Assembly (NCBI GenBank): GCA_002789615.1
Contig: PFTO01000090.1
Span: forward strand, 1-6,819
Source of the DNA: Acidobacteria bacterium CG_4_9_14_3_um_filter_49_7
GTDB taxonomy: Bacteria; Acidobacteriota; Holophagae; Thermotomaculales; Thermotomaculaceae
Reading direction: 5' to 3'
Length of the DNA: 6,819 nt
The position numbers were made by a program, and so were the translations under genes. Below the pieces are notes generated by a model that had not been told where the DNA came from, did no database searches, and worked only from the letters and a program-made list of their open reading frames with translations. Shown in pieces: positions 1 to 6,680 of the stretch; positions within the stretch are counted from its first letter, which is position 1; every line of letters starts with the position of its first letter.

Positions 1-2
1 CC

Positions 3-1016
3 CAGGGTGACAGTCCGAAGAAGAAACGTTCCAAGATGCTGATTTTTCTTTTCGTTTTTCTGCTTCTTATCGGGGGAGCTTTTGCCGCTTATTTCTTCAC
101 CAATGGTGAGATTCTGAATAAACTGAATGCAGAGGGCATTCGAAAGGTGTTTGCATTTAAAGTGACAGCTAATCTGTCTGTCGAATCCACACCAAGTGGG
201 GCTCAGGTTCTTCTGGATAGTCAACCCAAAGGAGTGACGCCACTCAAACTGATGGTTACCGGAGAAGAAGGTGAGCAGCATAGCATTCAGTTGAAGAAGG
301 ACGGATATGAAACAGTGACGGATACCTTTTATGTGTCCGCATCAACTAAGTTGAACCCCTATATCCTTAAATCAAATCTACAGGAAATGCAATTGGTAAC
401 GGAACCCGCCCTCTGTGATGTCTCTGTGGATGGGAGAGCCCCTGTGAAGCCCAGCGAGGGGCCGATTCTCCTGGAAAAAACATCTCCCCACAAACTGGTT
501 GTTTCCGCCAATGGATACCAGTCCAGAACGATTGATCTGGCTGCAGGGGAAGTGGTTACAGACAAGATCGTATTAACCCCGATTCCGAAGCCGGGTTTTC
601 TGAAACTGAAAGGTGAGTTTCCGGTTTCGGTGACTGTGGTTCATAGGGGAAATCCGATTTTGAGAAAGACAGTCCGGCCGGGTGAAAATCTGCAACTTGA
701 CGCCGGGAGTTACACCCTGAATCTTTCTTCTGAAAAGGTGTTCTATCGGGATTCAGTACGCGAAGATGTGCTGGCCCAGCAAACGACGGTATTGCAGATT
801 CCACCGCTGGGCCTGATAAAGAAAATAACAGTTAAGGGCGGTTGGGCAGATTGTTCGATTGATGGTATTGATGCAGGTCCAACCCCGATAGGTGAGTTTA
901 AAATTGTGACAGGGAAACACCATTTCAAACTGGTGGGGCCAGGTGGCAAAACAAAGGAATTTGATCGGGATGTTACGGTCACGATTCCATTGACTATTGA
1001 GGAGCGTCTGCGATGA
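3..1016 (+). CDS. C-terminal part of a membrane-anchored PEGA-repeat protein (possible Ser/Thr kinase tail), 5'-truncated
   Basis: The frame is open to the left edge, so the gene probably begins outside the window; an ATG at 36 exists but has only a weak AG-rich stretch ahead of it. The visible protein starts with a basic juxtamembrane stretch (PKKKRSK), then one hydrophobic segment (LIFLFVFLLLIGGAFAAYFF), placing the preceding part in the cytoplasm and the rest outside. Counting from the ATG at 36, about four PEGA-like beta repeats follow, near residues 45-112, 118-182, 187-258 and 262-326. The first is clearest, with 'STPSGAQVLLD', 'G.TPL' and 'KKDGYE'. PEGA domains are extracytoplasmic interaction modules, often C-terminal to the membrane helix of bacterial Ser/Thr kinases. 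The basic-TM-PEGA order fits this, but no kinase motif lies inside the window, so the kinase part is inference. The stop overlaps the next start by four bases (ATGA), suggesting co-translation. Confidence 0.8.
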   Translation, partial: QGDSPKKKRSKMLIFLFVFLLLIGGAFAAYFFTNGEILNKLNAEGIRKVFAFKVTANLSVESTPSGAQVLLDSQPKGVTPLKLMVTGEEGEQHSIQLKKDGYETVTDTFYVSASTKLNPYILKSNLQEMQLVTEPALCDVSVDGRAPVKPSEGPILLEKTSPHKLVVSANGYQSRTIDLAAGEVVTDKIVLTPIPKPGFLKLKGEFPVSVTVVHRGNPILRKTVRPGENLQLDAGSYTLNLSSEKVFYRDSVREDVLAQQTTVLQIPPLGLIKKITVKGGWADCSIDGIDAGPTPIGEFKIVTGKHHFKLVGPGGKTKEFDRDVTVTIPLTIEERLR

Positions 1017-2389
1017 AAACTCTCCTTTTCTTTCTGTTGATCGGGAGCCTGACCAGTCCCAACGACCAGAGACTGTACGAAAGTGGTCTGGCATTTGAAG
1101 CAAATCAGAACTATGAGCAGGCCATGCGGGAGTTTCAGCTGTTGCTGGAACAATACCCGAAGTCTGCTTATGCGGATGACGCGTTGCTGGAAATCGGCCG
1201 CTACCATTTCAAGCAGGGGAATACTGAAAAAGCAAAGGAATTTCTCAATCGGATTGTGTCAGACTACGGCAAGAGTGACAGTTCGGATAATGCGTATCTT
1301 CTCCTTGGACGCATTCAGCTGAAAGACGGACATGAGGACGATGCATACAATACATTTTTCCACCTGAAGGGGGCTTTCCCGGAATCTGATGTGCTGGACG
1401 AGGATTATTTTTATCTTTCCATTATTTCGAGCCGGCGTGGACAGTTCAAAAAGGCACTCTACTTTCTTTCTCAGATTTACACGCGTTTTTCAGAGAGTCC
1501 AGTATTTCTGGATTCCCTTTTCCAGGCAGCTTACTGCTATTACCGGATCGGGGAGCCACAGGAGGCCCTGAAAATGATCTCGGCAGTCAATGAGGAAGGA
1601 AAAGGAAAGGTGAATCTGAAGGCAGAAGATTACACGCGGACTTTGTTGCGATTTTTCCTGAAGCGTCATTACAGTCATGCAAAACAATACTTTCAAATGG
1701 ATAATCCCTCATTGCTTGAAACAGGTGAGGCGGGTGACCTCTATGTAGAGGCAAAAAAGGAACGTTTCATCCAGACGATTTCTCCGGGCCAGACCCGCAG
1801 ATCGAACACACCGGGTGATGTTCGTGCATTGTACTTCCAGAAGGGAGCTGGACTGTGGGTCAGCACTGGCGATCAGCTGATTAGTCCATCCGGTTCTGTT
1901 CGACTGGTGGCTGAAGGGGACCCGCTGGGGGACATCACTTCATTTTTTATCACCAATAGCGGTGAAATCTGGGCTTTTGACAAAAAAACAGGTATAACCT
2001 ACGTATTTTCGAAAGAACATAAGCTCATCCGTAAGCTGGTAATGGGAGACGTAGATTTTATCAAGATTCGTCGGGACGGACTGATTTTTATAGTAAAAAA
2101 CAATCGTAAAACAATGGAAATAAGAACCCTTGAGGGGCATACCATTAAGCAGTTCAATAATTTTGATAAGATTGTGGATGTGGCATTTGATCCGCTGGAT
2201 AACATTTGCCTTCTGACTGACAAAGGGCGATCTCTAGACATATTGACCAGCGATTTCCACGTATTTCAATCTACACAATTGCAAAGTATTACCCACAGTA
2301 GCAGCCGATACAACCATCTGGCTGTGGACAGGGGAAGCAATATCTTTCTCTCAGCCTCAAGGGAAAAAGAGATTTTGAAGGTGTACTGA
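1013..2389 (+). CDS. Exported TPR protein with C-terminal beta-propeller-like half
   Basis: The 458-residue product begins MKTLLFFLLIGSLTS, a short signal peptide without an obvious lipobox cysteine, so it is probably periplasmic or surface-located. Residues about 18-190 are helical TPR-like repeats: 'YESGLAFEANQNYEQAMREF' is a good TPR, followed by 'ALLEIGRYHFKQGNTEKAKEF', split here as A55-E60 and I61-F77, then 'AYLLLGRIQLKDG' and 'QAAYCYYRIGEPQEALKMI'. The first three resemble the BamD/YbgF-type TPR pattern. Residues about 265-458 lack helical periodicity and contain repeated strand-like units with G-N/D turns ('TNSGEIWAFD', 'DPLDNICLLTD', 'DRGSNIFLSA'), reminiscent of NHL or six-bladed propellers. 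The start is supported by GAGGAG at 999-1004, eight bases before ATG. It overlaps the upstream gene by four bases and the downstream gene by one (TGATG). Its role is unknown; a scaffold or sensor partner of the neighbouring PEGA proteins is inferred. Confidence 0.88.
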   Translation: MKTLLFFLLIGSLTSPNDQRLYESGLAFEANQNYEQAMREFQLLLEQYPKSAYADDALLEIGRYHFKQGNTEKAKEFLNRIVSDYGKSDSSDNAYLLLGRIQLKDGHEDDAYNTFFHLKGAFPESDVLDEDYFYLSIISSRRGQFKKALYFLSQIYTRFSESPVFLDSLFQAAYCYYRIGEPQEALKMISAVNEEGKGKVNLKAEDYTRTLLRFFLKRHYSHAKQYFQMDNPSLLETGEAGDLYVEAKKERFIQTISPGQTRRSNTPGDVRALYFQKGAGLWVSTGDQLISPSGSVRLVAEGDPLGDITSFFITNSGEIWAFDKKTGITYVFSKEHKLIRKLVMGDVDFIKIRRDGLIFIVKNNRKTMEIRTLEGHTIKQFNNFDKIVDVAFDPLDNICLLTDKGRSLDILTSDFHVFQSTQLQSITHSSSRYNHLAVDRGSNIFLSASREKEILKVY

Positions 2390-4446
2390 TGAAGAAACTA
2401 ATTATTTTTCTGCTGCTTATAACGGTTCCCATTTTTGCTTTTGATGTAGCATCCGTCTTTCATGACAACGTACAGATTTTTCAAGATTCTGACAACCCCA
2501 GCAATGCAATCAATGGTTTCCAGGACATTGTAAGCGCGTATGACCTTGGTGAAATCAAAGGACCGGATGCATTTAATTACTATCTCCAGAGTATGGAATA
2601 CCTGATTGTTCTGTACTCCAACAAAGGAGACACAAAGACGGTTCATACTTTGTTTGAAAAAATTATCCGTTCCGATCCCGGTCACCAACTCGATAAACTC
2701 TTCATTTCACCAAGAATTGTCCAGGATTTTAAAAGCCAGCGAAATCAGATGGTGGGCTACCTCAAAATCGAATGCCCGGTTCCCAATCCGGATGTTTCTG
2801 CAGGGACGCTAAAACTGACCCCCAATTCAAATGGGCTTTACGCAACGCTGGCGGGAGATCTTACTCTCAGAATTGGAAAAGAAAACTATGAACCTGTGAA
2901 TCGCAATGTCACCGTCTCTGTGGGGAAGACAGTGGATGTCAAAGTGGAACTGATTCGCACTCTGGCTTCGGTAACAGTTTTGACCGACCCAACCGGGGCC
3001 CAGGTATTTATGGACGGAGTGCTCATGGGAGAGACATCTGGAAGCGTGCCGGTGGATTACGTAAAGGATCATGGAGAAACGATTCGGGAATTGGGGTTGA
3101 ATCCATCAACTCTATCCAATTATTTTGTGATTAACAGAGTGGAGTCGGGAGACCATGTACTGGAGCTGAAAAAAGACTGCTACAAACCGGTTCGTCTAAC
3201 ACTTCCGAAGTTGGAGAAACGGGATTACCAGTTTAAACCGGTTCAGTTGGAACGCAGTATCGGATATCTCATCGTGGAAGCGGGTGCCGATGACCAGGCC
3301 GGTGATCTTTTCGTGGACAGCCGGAGGGTGGGGTCTCTACCCGTTCGTGACCTGGAAGTCTGTTCCGGGGAACATCTGCTGAAGGTAGCGTTCGAGAACG
3401 GTACGTTTATCAAGAAATTGAAAGTGGAGGAGGGGGAGCACCGCGTTGTAAAAGCTGTCCCGAAGCCGACTCTTCTTTTTGCTGGGATTAAGTCACTGGA
3501 CAGCAATTTGTCCATAGTCCAACAGGTTAAAAAGAGTCTGGAACAGCAGTTTCAAAAAATCCCGTTTTACAATTCTCAGACTGACGATTCCTATATTTCC
3601 GCTATTGACGGCTTGCTGGAGAGAGACCGAAAAGTAATCGGAAACATACGGAAAGATTATGGTCAGGCTCTGATTGTTTTTGGAGTTGAAAAACGAGTAA
3701 AACTTAAGAGATACATAGACATTTCCGTGCTGAATACGGAATTGTACCATGAGGAGAAATTTACGTTGGATCCGGCCAATCCGACATCCGAAGAGCGATT
3801 TGTCCATGCAATATCCAACATGCCGAGACTCGTGGAGGACACAGCAGGGGTTGCTGTTATCAGGGATCCGGACCGTAGCCTTCCGGTTGTAATCTCTTCT
3901 TCGGTGGAGACTGTCCAGGAGGGAGACATCGTGGTCTCGGTGAACGGGAAAGAATGCGCTGATGAAGCCTCTTTTCACAAGGCGCTTGTAGTTCCGGAAA
4001 CAAAATTACTGTTGGAACGGGCCGGTGCCTCTCTGGAAGTCGTGGTTAAAGTGGAGGTCACTCCGGTGGTCATGCGTCAGAACCTCAATTCTCTTTCTTA
4101 TAATTCAGCCTATCTATATTTCTTATCAAAGATTCAATTCCCCGGTACGGATGTCCAGAAAGCGGGTGCTCAGCTGAATCTGGCCATGTGTAACTTGCGG
4201 TTCAGACAGTTCGAACAGGCATTCGATACCTTGTCGATGATTCAGTTGCCAGACCGCCCGGGAATTTCTGCAGGTACCGTTCTCTACCTCAAAGGGGTTT
4301 GCTACAAAGAAATCGGATCATGGATTGATCTGCAGACTCTTTATAAGAATTATCATTTCAACGAAGGCGCTACGGTAATCAACTCCAGGGGTCTCCGGGT
4401 TCGTTCTTTAATTGATTTCACATTTGAATACCTTCGCAAGCAATGA
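2389..4446 (+). CDS. Exported multidomain PEGA - FlgO/CsgG-like - PDZ - TPR protein
   Basis: The 685-residue product starts with a signal peptide (MKKLIIFLLLITVPIFA). Residues 20-120 look helical. A beta-rich stretch at 122-188 is followed by a PEGA domain at about 193-285 ('LTDPTGAQVFMDG' then 'GDHVLELKKDCYKPV') and a weaker second one at 290-360 ('GDLFVDSRRVGSLPV', 'CSGEHLLKVAF'). Residues about 361-484 have a strand/helix pattern recalling FlgO/CsgG/LpoB-type outer-membrane-associated domains: 'KSLEQQF', a hydrophobic 'ALIVFGV' strand and a 'DISVLNTE' strand. Residues 485-560 resemble a PDZ module with the 'EGDIVVSVNG' signature, and 565-650 resemble TPR helices ('NLAMCNLRFRQFEQAFDTL'). 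No catalytic motif is seen. The start is preceded by GAAGGTG at 2377-2383 and overlaps the previous stop by one base; the stop overlaps the next ATG by four. PEGA is confident, PDZ fairly so, and the central fold is tentative. Confidence 0.88.
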   Translation: MKKLIIFLLLITVPIFAFDVASVFHDNVQIFQDSDNPSNAINGFQDIVSAYDLGEIKGPDAFNYYLQSMEYLIVLYSNKGDTKTVHTLFEKIIRSDPGHQLDKLFISPRIVQDFKSQRNQMVGYLKIECPVPNPDVSAGTLKLTPNSNGLYATLAGDLTLRIGKENYEPVNRNVTVSVGKTVDVKVELIRTLASVTVLTDPTGAQVFMDGVLMGETSGSVPVDYVKDHGETIRELGLNPSTLSNYFVINRVESGDHVLELKKDCYKPVRLTLPKLEKRDYQFKPVQLERSIGYLIVEAGADDQAGDLFVDSRRVGSLPVRDLEVCSGEHLLKVAFENGTFIKKLKVEEGEHRVVKAVPKPTLLFAGIKSLDSNLSIVQQVKKSLEQQFQKIPFYNSQTDDSYISAIDGLLERDRKVIGNIRKDYGQALIVFGVEKRVKLKRYIDISVLNTELYHEEKFTLDPANPTSEERFVHAISNMPRLVEDTAGVAVIRDPDRSLPVVISSSVETVQEGDIVVSVNGKECADEASFHKALVVPETKLLLERAGASLEVVVKVEVTPVVMRQNLNSLSYNSAYLYFLSKIQFPGTDVQKAGAQLNLAMCNLRFRQFEQAFDTLSMIQLPDRPGISAGTVLYLKGVCYKEIGSWIDLQTLYKNYHFNEGATVINSRGLRVRSLIDFTFEYLRKQ

Positions 4447-5105
4447 GAAATGCACTGATCTTATTGATTGAAACTCCCGGATCCACGCTTTCCGAGAATA
4501 CACTGGGAGTGGATATCCCACTGGAACTGGCCCGGAATCTCTGTGACTATTTTACAGAGTTGTCCATCTCAGAGCTGTACCCCGTATATGATGGGTATGA
4601 TTTCTTTCTCCTGAGCTATACCCCTGAGGAGGCAATCCGACTGCAGAAGCGCATAGGAGACAGCTTCCGTTTCCTTGCCAGCAGCGGGGAAACGCAGTTG
4701 CTATTTCTCCTCGAGGCGGCATCCAGGCTCGAAGAATATGACCGCGTCATCTTTCTCAAGTCCAATGTGACTGACCTTTCTGAGGAGATTCTTATCAGCT
4801 TCTTTGAGAGGATGAATGAATTCGATCTTCTGTTCGGTCCGTCGGGCCCGTCATTTTACCTTTTGGGACTTCACCGCAACGATCTCGCCTGTGCGGCAGC
4901 CCTGAAGGGACTGGGCCAGGAGGAAATTGACAATTATGAAGTAGAAAGTACACGGAATGCTTTTCACCTGCCAGAACGGCCGGCAGCGGAAACAATCGAA
5001 TCGCTAACGCGGTTGCGGGAAGATCTGCCAGCGGAATCCGGATTGGCCCGGAAAATTGACGATACAATTATTCAGGCTACTGCGGCGGACGGGCTGGGGG
5101 AATGA
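4443..5105 (+). CDS. Degenerate DUF2064/TIGR04282-like glycosyltransferase-fold protein
   Basis: The 220-residue protein has no signal peptide and is likely cytoplasmic. Its layout follows the DUF2064 (TIGR04282) GT-A-like family: an N-terminal strand 'ALILLIETPG', a helix 'LELARNLCDYFTEL', a middle 'RVIFLKSNVTDLSEEIL' where the family has a strand ending in G-S-D-x-P-x-L, then 'FDLLFGPSGPSFYLLGLHR' where the family has V-x-G-P-A-x-D-G-G-Y-Y-L-L-G. The GP...YLLGL frame is kept, but the acidic positions are not: SDxP reads SNVT (106-109) and DGGY reads GPSFY (135-139). The usual K-T-R-L near the N-terminus and the D-V-D near the C-terminus are also absent. It is therefore probably a non-catalytic relative, or a family member with altered chemistry. 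The ATG overlaps the upstream stop (ATGA) and no clear Shine-Dalgarno is seen, so translation is probably coupled. Assignment rests on motif recall, not a search. Confidence 0.8.
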   Translation: MRNALILLIETPGSTLSENTLGVDIPLELARNLCDYFTELSISELYPVYDGYDFFLLSYTPEEAIRLQKRIGDSFRFLASSGETQLLFLLEAASRLEEYDRVIFLKSNVTDLSEEILISFFERMNEFDLLFGPSGPSFYLLGLHRNDLACAAALKGLGQEEIDNYEVESTRNAFHLPERPAAETIESLTRLREDLPAESGLARKIDDTIIQATAADGLGE

Positions 5106-5225
5106 GTCGGGCGTTATGAGTGGGCGTGGGCGGCAGAACGTGCAAGAAAACTGAATCCCTTTTTCAAAGTTCCCTCTTTACTATAACTTAAACGTAGACG
5201 TAAGCTCATCTTTTATTCACACGGG

Positions 5226-5253
5226 TTGACTTATCGGGTATTTCAGAGATAAT
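5226..5253 (+). promoter_or_regulatory. Sigma70-type promoter for the DUF2062-yjbQ pair
   Basis: TTGACT (5226-5231) and GATAAT (5248-5253) are separated by 16 bases, each one mismatch from consensus. The -10 ends only nine bases before the ATG at 5263, so transcription would start within about 0-3 bases of the start codon and give a leaderless or near-leaderless mRNA. That agrees with the lack of any Shine-Dalgarno there. The same TTGACT/16-bp arrangement recurs at the tRNA promoter in this window. The rest of the 5106-5225 gap shows no gene; it contains a weak TATAAC (5182-5187) and ACGTAGACGT just after it. Confidence 0.55.
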
Positions 5254-5262
5254 GGTCACGGC

Positions 5263-5808
5263 ATGAAGAAGACACTGAAGAAATGGCTTGAATCGATAAA
5301 GACTGAATTATTCAATCCCTTGCGGACACCGGAGATGAAAGCATTTTCGGTGGCACTGGGAACCTTCATTGCGTTCAGTCCCTTCATGGGTTTTCATTTT
5401 ATTATGGCGTTTACACTGGCCGCTCTCTACAAACCACTGGACAAAGTCCTGCTTGTTGGTTTCACAATGGTGAATAACTGGTGGACCATGGTTCCGATTT
5501 ACGGCCTTGGACTGTGGGTCGGCGGGATGTTGACAGGGGTTTCAGGATTCACTGTTACCGGGATACAGTGGGAAATGTTCAGCCTGCGAAACTTCTTTAA
5601 TGGAAGCGCCTTTTCATATATCGGACACACGTTGAGGCCGATGCTGCTTCCTTTCATCGTGGGCAATATGGTGACGTCAGTTATCGCGGCCGTTCTGGCT
5701 TTTTTTGTGGTCCGAGCTCTCCTAAAAAAAAAGAACAGGGGCATGAAAATATATGAAGAACGCAACATTTCTGGAATTGAAAACAAATCAAAGGAATCAA
5801 CTGCTTGA
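5263..5808 (+). CDS. DUF2062 family inner-membrane protein
   Basis: The 181-residue protein has a basic, amphipathic N-terminus (MKKTLKKWLESIKTEL) and about three to four hydrophobic segments, near residues 28-56, 60-90 and 125-153. The family signature is visible: 'R.PEMKAFSVALGTFIAFSPFMG' (R21-G43), the 'LYKPLDKVLLVGFTMVNN' loop (L55-N72), then 'WWTMVPIYGLGLWVG', corresponding to the family's N-N/P-x-T-x-x-P-x-Y region. Biochemical function is unknown; members are small membrane proteins sometimes found beside glycosyltransferase genes. The final residues ('MKIYEERN' to the end) are polar and are read from the same DNA as the YjbQ N-terminus in another frame. They follow a nine-A run and may not be the native C-terminus. 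Start choice: first in-frame ATG, right behind a promoter and without Shine-Dalgarno. It is separated from the upstream operon by 157 bp. Confidence 0.88.
   Translation: MKKTLKKWLESIKTELFNPLRTPEMKAFSVALGTFIAFSPFMGFHFIMAFTLAALYKPLDKVLLVGFTMVNNWWTMVPIYGLGLWVGGMLTGVSGFTVTGIQWEMFSLRNFFNGSAFSYIGHTLRPMLLPFIVGNMVTSVIAAVLAFFVVRALLKKKNRGMKIYEERNISGIENKSKESTA
5724..5732 (+). other. A9 homopolymer: possible slippage site at the end of the DUF2062 gene
   Basis: Nine consecutive A bases are read as CTA AAA AAA AAG in the DUF2062 frame, which contains the classic A-AAA-AAG slippery heptamer, with AGGGG four bases after the final A. Reading in the -1 frame after the tract gives AAA GAA CAG GGG CAT GAA AAT ATA TGA, stopping at 5754-5756. 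That TGA overlaps the YjbQ ATG at 5753 as ATGA, the junction style used by other genes here. The unshifted frame instead runs 56 bp into yjbQ. Confidence 0.45.
5737..5741 (+). promoter_or_regulatory. Shine-Dalgarno for yjbQ
   Basis: AGGGG lies eleven bases before the ATG at 5753, inside the upstream gene. The spacing is somewhat long. An ATG at 5743 is much too close to this site and is in the DUF2062 frame, so 5753 is the preferred yjbQ start; in the YjbQ frame a TGA at 5744-5746 rules out any earlier start. Confidence 0.45.
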
Positions 5809-6163
5809 CATCATGCCGCAGATTGGTTCGTTTCTTCGGGAACATCAAGCCGTCGATGGCGTTCTGGTGATCTTTGTCCCCCACACCACTGCAGCAGTAA
5901 CCATCAATGAAAATGCCGATCCTGATGTAAAGAATGACATTTTGTCATATCTGTCTCGATTGATTCCGGCTGATGCCGGATTTCGGCACATGGAAGGAAA
6001 TTCGGATGCCCATATCAAGAGTTCCCTTGTGTCTCCCTCTCTCAGTATTCTTGTTTCTGGTGGAAAAGTGGTGTTGGGAACCTGGCAATCGGTTTTTTTC
6101 TGTGAATTTGACGGTCCGCGGACCCGGAAACTCTACCTGAAATACATTCCAGACTTGGCGTAG
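5753..6163 (+). CDS. yjbQ: YjbQ/UPF0047 family protein (secondary thiamine-phosphate synthase type)
   Basis: This 136-residue cytoplasmic protein has the full length and all signature blocks of the UPF0047/YjbQ family (TIGR00149): 'VPHTTAAVTINENADPDV' (42-59), 'HMEGNSDAHIKSSL' (79-92) and 'LGTWQSVFFCEFDGPRTRKL' (108-127). The conserved His, Asn, Asp and Glu residues that line the family's putative active site appear intact. The E. coli homologue is reported to have weak thiamine-phosphate synthase activity, able to compensate for thiE loss when overproduced; the physiological role is unsettled. The start is fixed by an in-frame stop at 5744-5746. It overlaps the DUF2062 gene by 56 bp in a different frame and is probably co-transcribed from the promoter at 5226-5253. 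No convincing terminator was seen in the roughly 200 bp after the stop (6164-6366), which holds no gene and only a weak GACTGG/CCAGTC inverted repeat (6275-6305). Confidence 0.93.
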   Translation: MKNATFLELKTNQRNQLLDIMPQIGSFLREHQAVDGVLVIFVPHTTAAVTINENADPDVKNDILSYLSRLIPADAGFRHMEGNSDAHIKSSLVSPSLSILVSGGKVVLGTWQSVFFCEFDGPRTRKLYLKYIPDLA

Positions 6164-6358
6164 CGCCTGTCAGGTGCTGTGGATGGTGTATCGAGGATGG
6201 CGGATGGTTTGGGAGAGACGAGAGGAAAACCAGACAATGCCAGCGCGGTTTTGTCATGGTGAACTGTAATTTGTGACTGGTGGGAAAGACAGGGAGATGC
6301 CAGTCTCATGATTTCACTCAAACTCAACCTTGTTTCTACTTGATTCTGGTGTGGGGAT

Positions 6359-6366
6359 AAAAAAAA
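6359..6366 (-). terminator. T8 tract directly after tRNA-Asp, probable terminator
   Basis: On the minus strand eight T bases follow the encoded CCA of tRNA-Asp without any spacer. No separate hairpin precedes them, so the G+C-rich T-arm and acceptor stem of the tRNA itself may act as the terminator hairpin. The next 40 bases on that strand show no better candidate. Confidence 0.4.
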
Positions 6367-6443
<77 letters not shown>

Positions 6444-6476
6444 GCATTGGGTAAGACTTCAATTTCTGAAAGAGCA

Positions 6477-6552
6477 TGGTGGGCGATGACGGGCTTGAAC
6501 CGCCGACCCCCTGCTTGTAAGGCAGGTGCTCTCCCAACTGAGCTAATCGCCC
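6477..6552 (-). tRNA. tRNA-Val (anticodon UAC)
   Basis: The reverse complement folds as a 76-nt tRNA: acceptor GGGCGAT paired with ATCGCCC, D-arm GCTCAGTTGGGAGAGC, anticodon stem CCTGC/GCAGG around loop CTTACAA giving anticodon TAC, T-arm GGCGG/CCGTC with loop TTCAAGC, discriminator A and encoded CCA. It is near-identical in layout to E. coli tRNA-Val(UAC). It is the first gene of a Val-Asp tRNA pair read leftwards from the promoter at 6567-6594. Confidence 0.97.
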
Positions 6553-6566
6553 CAAAGACAAGGGGT

Positions 6567-6594
6567 ATTATAACAGAGGGAAGACTCAAGTCAA
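6567..6594 (-). promoter_or_regulatory. Promoter of the tRNA-Val/tRNA-Asp operon
   Basis: On the minus strand TTGACT (6589-6594), a 16-bp spacer and a perfect TATAAT (6567-6572) precede tRNA-Val by 14 bases. That leaves an expected 5' leader of about eight bases. The bases right after the -10 are ACCCC, a G+C-rich discriminator typical of stringently controlled stable-RNA promoters; the control itself is inference. Confidence 0.8.
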
Positions 6595-6680
6595 CAGCTT
6601 TTCTGCTATTCGCGCAAAATGCGAAGTGTCCATTCAGGCTGCGGTTGGCAAGGAATTTAAATGATACATTTATATGATCG

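Noticed and set aside
743..1207. 154-residue minus-strand open frame across the first gene junction
   Set aside because: It lies opposite two well-supported genes, lacks recognisable domains and crosses their boundary; a shadow frame.
3493..3978. 161-residue minus-strand open frame
   Set aside because: It is fully antisense to the PEGA/PDZ protein and has no domain features; a shadow frame.
5182..5200. TATAAC and the ACGTAGACGT near-palindrome as a second promoter with operator
   Set aside because: No matching -35 at the right distance, and the palindrome is only four bases each side.
6151..6170. GGCG-TAG-CGCC mini-hairpin at the yjbQ stop codon
   Set aside because: Four-base stem without a U tract; too small to call a terminator.
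6275..6305. Inverted repeat GACTGG...CCAGTC after yjbQ as a terminator
   Set aside because: Only six pairs with a loop of about 19 bases and no following T tract.
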